A stretch of 13,727 nt of DNA, from assembly GCA_050701635.1 (NCBI GenBank), contig JBOGDF010000131.1, positions 1 through 13,727 on the forward strand. The letters are read 5' to 3'. The notes under the pieces were generated by a model. It saw only the letters and a program-made list of their open reading frames with translations. It had not been told where the DNA came from and ran no database searches. The position numbers were made by a program, and so were the translations under genes. Shown here one piece after another: positions 1-5,309 of this stretch; the stretch's first letter is position 1; the number at the start of each line of letters is the position of its first letter. Source of the DNA: WHSM01 sp050701635 (GTDB lineage: Bacteria; Actinomycetota; Actinomycetes; Mycobacteriales; Micromonosporaceae).

Positions 1-158
1 GGGTCGCCCCGCACGGGGCGGCGGTCACCGTGACCGTCGAGGGCGACACCGTACGGGCGAGCGTGTCGAGTCGGGTACGGCCGCTGGGCCCGTACCTGCC
101 TGGGATCGAGGTCACCGCCGATGCCGTTGCCGAACGCGAACCAGGAGCCGCGCCATGA
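1..158 (+). CDS. TadE-like pilin, 3' end only
   Basis: This is the last ~51 codons of a gene that starts before the window, read in the frame starting at base 3 and ending at TGA 156-158. The visible peptide alternates short beta-like stretches (VTVTVEGDTVRASVSSRV, then the PLGPYLPGIEVTADAVA region). That resembles the C-terminal part of actinobacterial TadE-family minor pilins (Rv3655c-like), which sit just before the Rv3654c-like gene in Tad/Flp pilus operons. The stop codon overlaps the next gene's ATG as ATGA (155-158), indicating translational coupling. The N-terminal transmembrane segment that would settle the family is outside the window, so the assignment rests mainly on position. Confidence 0.68.
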   Translation, partial: VAPHGAAVTVTVEGDTVRASVSSRVRPLGPYLPGIEVTADAVAEREPGAAP

Positions 159-229
159 CCAGGAGCCGCGCTATGACCGGGAGCCGCGCTATGACCGGGA
201 GCCGCGCCATGACCGGGAGCCGCGCCATG
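140..229 (+). repeat. Five tandem 18-bp repeats, each an SD plus ATG module
   Basis: Five consecutive copies of ACCRGGAGCCGCGCYATG start at 140, 158, 176, 194 and 212. Only two positions vary (A/G in the purine run and C/T before ATG). Every copy has a GGAG-type Shine-Dalgarno, a 7-nt spacer and an ATG. Because 18 is a multiple of three, all five ATGs are in the same frame as the TadE-like gene. The first copy contains the natural stop/start overlap with the upstream gene, so the repeat looks like an expansion of the coupling junction. Confidence 0.93.
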
Positions 230-664
230 CGCCGGAGGGCGTATCCGCAAGCGGCGGTGTCGCGAAGCCGGAGGGCGTATCCGCAGGCGGCGATGTCGCG
301 AGGCTGGAGGGTGCGTGACGGCGAGCGGGGGTCGGCGTCGATCTGGGTGTTGGCGGTGGGGCTCGCGGTGGTCGCGGTCGGGCTGTTCGGGGCGTCGTAC
401 GGCGCTGCGGTAGTGGCTCGGCATCGCGCCCAGGCCGCTGCCGACCTCGGTGCGCTCAGCGCGGCCGTACACGCGGTCGAAGGCGAGGCGGCGGCCTGTC
501 GTCACGCCGAGCGCACCGTGACGGCCAACCGGGCCCGGATGGCGTCCTGCCGGGTGGAAGGGCTCGAGGCGGTGGTCACGGCCGAGGTGGTCGCGGCCGG
601 GCCCGCCGCGTCGCTGGGGCCAGCCCAGGGCCGTGCCCGCGCCGGACCCGCCTGGGCCGCGTAA
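155..664 (+). CDS. TadE-like protein of the helicase/secretion neighbourhood (Rv3654c-like)
   Basis: Up to 169 residues if the first ATG is used. The recognisable domain begins near residue 57 (GERGSASIW), followed by a transmembrane helix at about 61-88 and the RHRAQAAADLGALSAA stretch (90-104) typical of Rv3654c-like, TadE-related proteins of actinobacterial Tad loci. Cys115 and Cys132 could pair outside the membrane. These proteins are thought to be minor components of a Flp-type pilus or secretion apparatus. The first ~50 codons are odd: they come from an 18-bp tandem repeat (residues 1-25) and a duplicated 36-bp unit (RRAYPQAA, residues 28-50). ATG codons at 155, 173, 191, 209, 227 and 293 are all in frame, so the true start is uncertain; 293 gives about 123 residues, nearer the family norm. 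The family is normally found close to a DECH helicase, here 7 kb away. Confidence 0.78.
   Translation: MTRSRAMTGSRAMTGSRAMTGSRAMRRRAYPQAAVSRSRRAYPQAAMSRGWRVRDGERGSASIWVLAVGLAVVAVGLFGASYGAAVVARHRAQAAADLGALSAAVHAVEGEAAACRHAERTVTANRARMASCRVEGLEAVVTAEVVAAGPAASLGPAQGRARAGPAWAA
234..305 (+). repeat. 36-bp direct repeat, two copies
   Basis: Copies at 234-269 and 270-305 match at 32 of 36 positions, and the first bases of a third (GGAGGG) follow at 306. They encode two 12-residue copies beginning RRAYPQAA near the N-terminus of the TadE-like protein. One of the four differences (G to A) creates an ATG at 293, a candidate start much closer to the conserved domain. Confidence 0.85.
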
Positions 665-681
665 CGACAAGACACCGGAGA

Positions 682-720
682 TCGGGCCGCGGCCGGGGGC
701 TGAGGCCGACCGCGGCCCGA
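682..720 (+). terminator. Hairpin terminator after the TadE-like gene
   Basis: An 11-bp perfect stem (682-692 with 710-720, TCGGGCCGCGG and its complement) encloses a 17-nt loop, 18 bp after the stop codon at 664. There is no U-run, as is common for actinobacterial terminators. It probably ends the Tad operon transcript. Confidence 0.6.
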
Positions 721-832
721 GCTGATAGGGGGAAACACCCGACAGCTCCGCCGGGATGCCGGCTGCTGATAGGACGGGTCAGCGGATCCGAGGTCCCGCG
801 GAGTCGTCGCTGGCGTCGGTGTGCGCTACCGC

Positions 833-854
833 GCTGCCGGCCAGCACCGGCAGC
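833..854 (-). terminator. Hairpin terminator for the small membrane protein gene
   Basis: An 8-bp perfect stem, GCTGCCGG (833-840) with CCGGCAGC (847-854) and a 6-nt loop, lies two bases past the TAG of the minus-strand gene ending at 857. No U-run follows. Position and compactness favour a terminator. Confidence 0.5.
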
Positions 855-856
855 CC

Positions 857-1090
857 CTAGTACGCACTGCCGTAGTAGAGAAGGCCGGCGCCGCTGCCGC
901 CGACCTGCGCGCCGTACACCCGGAAGTCGCCAGCGTGAGCGGCGGAGCGGTGGTCGGCGAATGAGGGGTCTGCGTCCGCCCGGGCTTCGCCGGGCGCACG
1001 TCGCGGGTCCGCGTCCGCGTACGCGGCCACCCACACGACGAGTCCGGCCAGCAGCATGGCGGCGCCACTGAGCGCGAGATATGTGAGCAC
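857..1090 (-). CDS. Small single-pass membrane protein, unknown function
   Basis: A 77-residue ORF with a GTG start at 1090-1088, preceded on its own strand by AGAGGA six bases upstream, a good Shine-Dalgarno that supports a real gene. Residues 4-24 (LALSGAAMLLAGLVVWVAAYA) form one hydrophobic helix starting right at the N-terminus. The rest is a polar tail rich in Ala, Asp and Arg and then Gly/Tyr near the end (GGSGAGLLYYGSAY), with no cysteines or recognisable motif. I do not recognise the family. It is divergent from the TrmB/LuxR-type regulator and is followed by its own hairpin. It could be a membrane-anchored peptide or a uniquely actinobacterial hypothetical. Confidence 0.6.
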   Translation of the reverse strand: MLTYLALSGAAMLLAGLVVWVAAYADADPRRAPGEARADADPSFADHRSAAHAGDFRVYGAQVGGSGAGLLYYGSAY

Positions 1091-1215
1091 GGATGATCCT
1101 CTCTCTGTTCACGCGGTGCAGCGCGCTCCGTATCGCGCGGCTGTTCCGCGGAGAAATGCTTCGCGTGGGAAAGACCAGCCCGAATGGGAATGAGAGGCTT
1201 TCTGTACGGGGGCCA

Positions 1216-1260
1216 ATTACCGGGCTGGTCAGCTGCAGGCTAAGCCTGATTCCCGGTAAT
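1216..1260. promoter_or_regulatory. Dyad in the divergent intergenic region, possible operator
   Basis: ATTACCGGG (1216-1224) and its exact complement CCCGGTAAT (1252-1260) are separated by 27 bp. That spacer contains a second small inverted repeat, CAGGC-TAA-GCCTG (1236-1248). The structure lies 62 bp before the regulator's ATG and between two divergent genes, a natural place for an autoregulatory operator. It could instead be a hairpin. Confidence 0.45.
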
Positions 1261-1306
1261 CGGAAGTTCGGTTTTCCGACACTGTCTAGTCTTGGTCTAC
1301 CGGTGT

Positions 1307-1324
1307 TATGGTGACCATGAAATG
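1307..1324 (+). promoter_or_regulatory. Possible -10 box for a near-leaderless regulator mRNA
   Basis: TATGGT (1307-1312) fits the actinobacterial TANNNT -10 pattern and lies 9 bp before the ATG at 1322. A transcript would begin about 1319-1322, nearly at the start codon. No convincing Shine-Dalgarno precedes the ATG, which agrees with leaderless translation. No clear -35 is seen. Confidence 0.3.
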
Positions 1325-2521
1325 GAATCAATGCTTGAGCCCGTGGGGCTGGGGTCCGACGAGAGCGCCGTCTATCTGCGGCTGCTGGCTCGACCGCGTT
1401 CCGGTGCGGCCGAGCTGGCCGAGCTGCTCACGATGCCGGTCACCCGGGTGCGCCGGGCGTTGGCCGGCCTGACCGAGGCGGGCCTGGTCACCAGGATCGC
1501 GGCGGCCACGCCGGCGCGCTACATGCCGGCCCAGCCGGATCTCGCGATCGACGCGCTGGCGCTGCGCCGGCAGGAGCAGCTCGAACGGCTGCGTGCCCAC
1601 GCCCGCGAGCTGACCATGGCGATGCCGGATCCGCCCCGGGGCGCGCCTTCCGACCTGGTGGAGTTGGTGGAGGGCAACGCGGCTGTGATGCAGCACCTGG
1701 CGCGGATGCAGCACGGCGCCGAGCGCGAGGTAGCGATCGTGGACTGCCCGCCCTACCTCACCGGCGTCCCGGTGGACAATCCGGAGGAGTGGCAGGCGCT
1801 GCGCCGCGGGGTGCGCTACCGCGCCATCTACCACGCGCCGACGATCGCCACGCCGGGTCGGATGGACGAGGTGCTCGATTACGTTTCCGCAGGTGAAGAG
1901 GCACGTACGCTGCCTGACATCCACCTCAAGATGCTGGTGGCGGACCGCCGGATCGGGATAATGCCGCTCAGCGTGGCAGAGGCCGACACGGGGGTACGCG
2001 TGCTGATCCGTCCCTCACCGCTGCTCGACATGATGGTCACCTGCTTCGACATGCTCTGGGAACGCGCGACCCCGCTGGCGGCCACCCCGTCGCAGGTTCA
2101 GGCAACCTCCGGCGCCTCCCGGGTCGGCACCGCTCCAGGCAGCAACGGCGCCACGTCAGGCGGCAATGGCGCTGCGCCAGCCGGCGACGGCGCAGGCACC
2201 ACGCCTGGCACCGACGGCCGAGGCGGCAACGCGGCCGCGCTCGGCTTCACGCCGCCGGGCAGCGGCGTTGCGCCGGGAGCCGTACCGATCGACAACGGCG
2301 GCGAGCCGGCCGGCCTACCCGGCGAGGCCGGCGGTCCCAGCGACCGAGACCGGCAGCTGCTCGCGATGCTCGCGGCCGGCATGAAGGACCGCGCTACCGC
2401 CCGGGCGCTCGGCGTCACGGAGCGTACGGTGACCCGCCGGATCACCCAGCTGATGCAGCATCTGGGCGCCGAGACCCGATTCCAGGCTGCCCTGCAGGCG
2501 GCGCGACGGGGCTGGCTTTAG
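1322..2521 (+). CDS. TrmB/LuxR-type transcriptional regulator
   Basis: 399 residues from ATG 1322; an in-frame TTG at 1292 would add ten residues with little support. Residues 1-70 form a TrmB-like winged helix (LGSDESAVYLRLLARP, then ELAELLTMPVTRVRRALAGLTEAGLV). Residues 75-100 are a Leu/Arg/Glu-rich, coiled-coil-like helix. Residues 110-250 form a sensor-like domain (IHLKMLVADRRIGIMPL), and 341-399 a LuxR-type HTH (DRDRQLLAMLAAGMKDRATARALGVTERTV). This two-HTH layout is common in Streptomyces and Micromonospora regulators of unknown ligand. Unusual here is an ~85-residue linker (255-340) made almost only of Gly, Ala, Pro, Ser, Thr, Asn and Asp, between the sensor and the LuxR HTH. Upstream is a dyad at 1216-1260; downstream, its TAG stop is the tip of a 164-bp palindrome. 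Next on the same strand come the two protease genes, which it may control (inference). Confidence 0.85.
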   Translation: MESMLEPVGLGSDESAVYLRLLARPRSGAAELAELLTMPVTRVRRALAGLTEAGLVTRIAAATPARYMPAQPDLAIDALALRRQEQLERLRAHARELTMAMPDPPRGAPSDLVELVEGNAAVMQHLARMQHGAEREVAIVDCPPYLTGVPVDNPEEWQALRRGVRYRAIYHAPTIATPGRMDEVLDYVSAGEEARTLPDIHLKMLVADRRIGIMPLSVAEADTGVRVLIRPSPLLDMMVTCFDMLWERATPLAATPSQVQATSGASRVGTAPGSNGATSGGNGAAPAGDGAGTTPGTDGRGGNAAALGFTPPGSGVAPGAVPIDNGGEPAGLPGEAGGPSDRDRQLLAMLAAGMKDRATARALGVTERTVTRRITQLMQHLGAETRFQAALQAARRGWL

Positions 2522-2682
2522 TGCCCTGCGCCAGAGATCCGCTTGCGAATTCCGGTGTCCAGGCGGCGCCTCGCGGCGTTGTCGTCGTCGCCAATACGAC
2601 ACCGGTGTTGGCTCCTCCTCCGCCTTGCGAGCCACCACCTGGACACCGGACTTCATCAACCAATCTCAGGCGCAGGGCACTA
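2519..2682. repeat. 164-bp palindromic element, MITE- or REP-like
   Basis: The outer arms 2519-2538 and 2663-2682 are inverted repeats matching 19 of 20 (tip TAGTGCCCTGCGCC). An inner pair, TCCGGTGTCCAGG (2551-2563) with its complement (2638-2650), is perfect and has the same centre (2600.5), so this is one long interrupted palindrome. An ACACCGGTGT core is at 2599-2608. No coding region is credible inside it. It could fold as a long hairpin and end transcription of the regulator, whose stop codon TAG is its first three bases. The TA at both tips could be a target duplication, but the palindrome makes this ambiguous. Confidence 0.8.
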
Positions 2683-2703
2683 GCCGGACGCGCAGTGCGT
2701 TTT

Positions 2704-2723
2704 CAATTCTATAAACAGAATTG
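2704..2723. promoter_or_regulatory. AT-rich 20-bp dyad, candidate operator
   Basis: CAATTCT (2704-2710) and AGAATTG (2717-2723) are perfect inverted repeats with a 6-bp spacer, in an AT-rich patch that stands out from the surrounding high-GC DNA. It overlaps the candidate -35 of the subtilase gene, so a regulator bound here could block or recruit RNA polymerase. Confidence 0.5.
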
Positions 2724-2748
2724 CCACACTTATTCAGCTTCTTAACTT
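2721..2748 (+). promoter_or_regulatory. Candidate promoter of the subtilase gene
   Basis: TTGCCA (2721-2726), a 16-bp spacer and TAACTT (2743-2748, fits TANNNT) form a plausible housekeeping-type promoter in the AT-rich gap 2683-2760. It predicts a transcript start near 2755 and a 5' leader of about 117 nt. The 2683-2871 gap holds no gene I can support. Confidence 0.35.
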
Positions 2749-2822
2749 GTAGCCATCTGCCATTCCCCCGCTGTTGCGCATAGTTTCGGGCTACCCCCAT
2801 TCCCAGGGCGTTCCTCAATCCT

Positions 2823-2853
2823 GCGTACGGGCGATTTTGCGTGGCCCGTACGC
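2823..2853 (+). promoter_or_regulatory. Leader hairpin before the subtilase gene
   Basis: A perfect 10-bp stem, GCGTACGGGC (2823-2832) with GCCCGTACGC (2844-2853), and an 11-nt loop end 8 bases before the Shine-Dalgarno at 2862. It could stabilise the mRNA, attenuate transcription or serve as a protein-binding dyad. The sequence alone cannot choose between these. Confidence 0.45.
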
Positions 2854-2871
2854 CCAACGTCGGAGGGCACA

Positions 2872-5160
2872 TTGGCGAGATTATTGACACGCGGGGTATT
2901 TGCCGCGTCGGTGGGCCTGGTTGTGGCCGCCGCGCTGGCGTACCCCGCCAACTCCGCGGCGACAGGCGCGGAGGGCCGGGTGGTCGACAAGGCCAAGCAC
3001 CCGGTGGCCGGGCAGTACGTGGTGTTCCTCAAGGAAGGCCCGCAGACCCGTAGCGCGGGTGCGATCAGCGACGTCTCCGGCAACCTCGCCGGACGGTACG
3101 GCGGCAAGCTCCGCTCGGTGTGGGACACCGCCGTACACGGCTTCTCGGTCACCAGCCTGAACAAGGGCGAGGCGGCCCGGCTCGCGGCCGACCCCCGAGT
3201 GGCCCAGGTACGCCAGGCAGGCACCGCCCGGGCGCTCGACGACCAGCTCAACCCGCCGAGCTGGGGCATGGACCGGGTCGACCAGCGCAAGCTGCCGCTG
3301 GACAAGAAGTACACCTACAACGTGACCGCGGCCAGCGTGAACGTCTACGTCACGGACACCGGCATCAAGTACGGCCACGAGCAGTTCGAGGGTCGCGCGA
3401 AGCCGGGCGCCGACTTCATCGGCGACGGCCGCAACGGGGAGGACTGCTCCGGTCACGGCACCCACGTGTCCGGCACGATCGGCGGCAAGACCGTCGGGCT
3501 GGCCAAGAAGGTCAACCTGTTCTCGGTACGCATGCTCGGCGTCAACTGCGGCAACAGCGCGCCCGACTCCGCCGGCATCGACGCCCTCAACTGGGTCGCC
3601 AAGAACGGCGTCAAGCCCGCCGTGGTCAACATGAGCTGGACCTTCGACGACGCAGCCATCGGTGACGACGCGTTGAAGGCGGTCGACGCCGCCGGCATCA
3701 CCCTGGTCTCGGCCGCCGGCAACGCCGGCTCCGACGGCTGCAGCACCGGCCCGGGTGCTCGGCTGCCCGCGATCATCAACGTCGGGATGACCGACAGCAA
3801 CGACGCCAGGAACGGCATCTCCAACTACGGCCGGTGCCTGGACCTGTTCGCGCCCGGCGGCAACATCTACTCCGCCACGTCGAGCGGCACCACCTCGTAC
3901 GGCAACATGACCGGCACCTCGATGGCGTCGCCGCACGTGGCCGGCACCGTGGCGCTCTACCTGGAGGGCAACCCGAACGCCACCCCGGCACAGGCGCACG
4001 CGTACGTCGTGGACAACTCCACGCCGGACGTGGTCACCAACGCCGGCTCCGGATCGCCGAACAAGCTGCTCTACATCCTCGGCAGCGGCACCCCGCCACC
4101 GCCTCCGGGCAACGACTTCTCGATCGCGGTCAACCCGACGTCCCTGACGGTCAAGCAGGGGGCGTACGGCTCCGCGTCGGTCTCCACCACGGTGACCGGC
4201 GGTACGGCGGAGACGGTCGCACTGTCCGCTACCGGGCTGCCCACCGGGGCGACCGCCACGTTCCAGCCCTCCAGCGTCACCGCTGGCGAGCAGGCGAAGC
4301 TGTCGATCGAGGTGGCGTCGAGCACCACGCCCGGCAGCTACCCGGTGAAGATCGTCGGGAAGGCCGCCTCGGCGACCCACGACACCACACTCACCCTGGT
4401 GGTCTCCGACCCGAGCGGCGGTAACGACTTCTCGATGGCGCTCAACCCCACCTCCGGCACCGTGAAGCCCGGCGAGTCGGCCAGCTCGACGTTGTCGACC
4501 ACCCTGATCAGCGGTGACGCGGAGAAGATCTCGCTGTCCGTCTCGGGTGCCCCCAACGGGGTGACCGCCAGCATCAACCCTGACACCATCGCGGCCGGCG
4601 AGTCGGCGAAGCTGTCGATCACGACCACCTCGAGCGTTGCCGACGGCGCCTACTCGATCGTCGTCAAGGGCGCCGCGGCGTCGGCGACCCACGAGGCGAC
4701 GTTCAGCCTGACAATCAAGTCCGACACTCCGCCGCCGCCCACCAGCGGTATCGCCAACGGCGGCTTCGAGACCGGCACCCTGAACGGCTGGACCGTCACC
4801 GGCACCGCCGGCGTCACCAGCCCGGGTCGTACCGGCAGCTACGCGGCGAAGATCGGCGGCACCAGCGGTACGTCGACGATCAGCCAGACCTTCACCGTCC
4901 CGACCGGGAAGAGCTGGTTCAGCGTCTACACGTGGCAGAGCGGCTGCCCGTGGAACTTCGGTGACCTGACCAGCGTGATCCTGGTCGACAACACCACCGG
5001 GTTCTCGCGGACGCTCAGCCAGAACTACTGCCAGAACAGCAGCTTCTGGTGGCAGGTGTCCGGCGGCGTCACCGCTGGTCACAGCTACACGCTGACGATC
5101 AAGCACGCCAACACGAGCGGCACCTCGACCGTGAAGGCCGACGACGCGGTGCTCACCTGA
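2872..5160 (+). CDS. Secreted subtilisin-family (S8, proteinase K-like) protease
   Basis: 762 residues. The start is TTG 2872, preceded by GGAGGG (2862-2867). Domains in order: signal peptide (1-30, ending PANSAA); I9-type propeptide (about 46-122, GQYVVFLKE); catalytic S8 domain (about 128-405) with Asp162 (VTDTG), His195 (SGHGTH), oxyanion Asn284 (SAAGN) and Ser350 (GTSMASPHVAG); two related beta-sandwich repeats (about 414-515 and 519-617, both beginning NDFS); and a C-terminal jelly-roll-like module (625-762, beginning IANGGFETGTLNGW) that may bind carbohydrate or cell surface. Pro-rich linkers (TPPPPPG, TPPPP) separate the modules. The catalytic residues are all present, so it should be an active endopeptidase exported by Sec and matured by loss of its propeptide. 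Two hairpins separate it from the S1 protease gene 149 bp downstream. The substrate is unknown. Confidence 0.93.
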   Translation: MARLLTRGVFAASVGLVVAAALAYPANSAATGAEGRVVDKAKHPVAGQYVVFLKEGPQTRSAGAISDVSGNLAGRYGGKLRSVWDTAVHGFSVTSLNKGEAARLAADPRVAQVRQAGTARALDDQLNPPSWGMDRVDQRKLPLDKKYTYNVTAASVNVYVTDTGIKYGHEQFEGRAKPGADFIGDGRNGEDCSGHGTHVSGTIGGKTVGLAKKVNLFSVRMLGVNCGNSAPDSAGIDALNWVAKNGVKPAVVNMSWTFDDAAIGDDALKAVDAAGITLVSAAGNAGSDGCSTGPGARLPAIINVGMTDSNDARNGISNYGRCLDLFAPGGNIYSATSSGTTSYGNMTGTSMASPHVAGTVALYLEGNPNATPAQAHAYVVDNSTPDVVTNAGSGSPNKLLYILGSGTPPPPPGNDFSIAVNPTSLTVKQGAYGSASVSTTVTGGTAETVALSATGLPTGATATFQPSSVTAGEQAKLSIEVASSTTPGSYPVKIVGKAASATHDTTLTLVVSDPSGGNDFSMALNPTSGTVKPGESASSTLSTTLISGDAEKISLSVSGAPNGVTASINPDTIAAGESAKLSITTTSSVADGAYSIVVKGAAASATHEATFSLTIKSDTPPPPTSGIANGGFETGTLNGWTVTGTAGVTSPGRTGSYAAKIGGTSGTSTISQTFTVPTGKSWFSVYTWQSGCPWNFGDLTSVILVDNTTGFSRTLSQNYCQNSSFWWQVSGGVTAGHSYTLTIKHANTSGTSTVKADDAVLT

Positions 5161-5179
5161 CGTTCCGCCCCCTCTGGAC

Positions 5180-5217
5180 GCCCGGCCGGCTGTCTGCCTG
5201 CCCCGAGCCGGCCGGGC
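5180..5217 (+). terminator. Hairpin after the subtilase gene
   Basis: A perfect 11-bp stem, GCCCGGCCGGC (5180-5190) with GCCGGCCGGGC (5207-5217), and a 16-nt loop start 19 bp past the stop codon. There is no U-run. It is probably a full or partial terminator. Confidence 0.6.
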
Positions 5218-5240
5218 ACCAGTCCAGCCGTTGACGTCCA

Positions 5241-5275
5241 GCACCGCCGGGTAGCTGTCCGAGCCCCGGCGGTGC
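5241..5275 (+). terminator. Second hairpin between the protease genes
   Basis: Another perfect 11-bp stem, GCACCGCCGGG (5241-5251) with CCCGGCGGTGC (5265-5275), and a 13-nt loop. It lies 34 bp before the ATG of the S1 protease, so it could be a second terminator or a structured leader that tunes expression of the downstream gene. A TTGACG lies just before it (5231-5236), but no matching -10 is clear. Confidence 0.5.
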
Positions 5276-5309
5276 CGGACCCCATCTCGTACCCCCGGAA
5301 AGGAAACCC

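Noticed and set aside
140..229. CRISPR-like array
   Set aside because: The units are contiguous with no spacers and encode protein in frame, so it is a simple tandem repeat.
121..318. 65-residue ORF with (HDREPR)-like repeats
   Set aside because: It is the 18-bp and 36-bp repeats read in another frame, overlapping both TadE-like genes, and has no ribosome binding site of its own.
725..856. Riboswitch in the gap after the Tad operon
   Set aside because: Only small local hairpins (750-763, 833-854) and a 9-bp direct repeat GCTGATAGG (721, 765) are visible; no known riboswitch core, and no gene lies downstream on the plus strand within reach.
2521..2745. Short ORFs on both strands within the 164-bp palindrome
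   Set aside because: They result from the repeat sequence, have no ribosome binding site, and mirror each other across the palindrome.
2881..5244. 787-codon antisense ORF opposite the subtilase
   Set aside because: High-GC shadow of a gene with complete catalytic motifs on the plus strand; the translation is Arg/Gly/Val-rich with no recognisable domain.
5231..5257. Promoter TTGACG ... TAGCTG before the S1 protease
   Set aside because: Spacing is only 15 bp and the -10 lacks the final T; it also overlaps the 5241-5275 hairpin. Possible but not supported.
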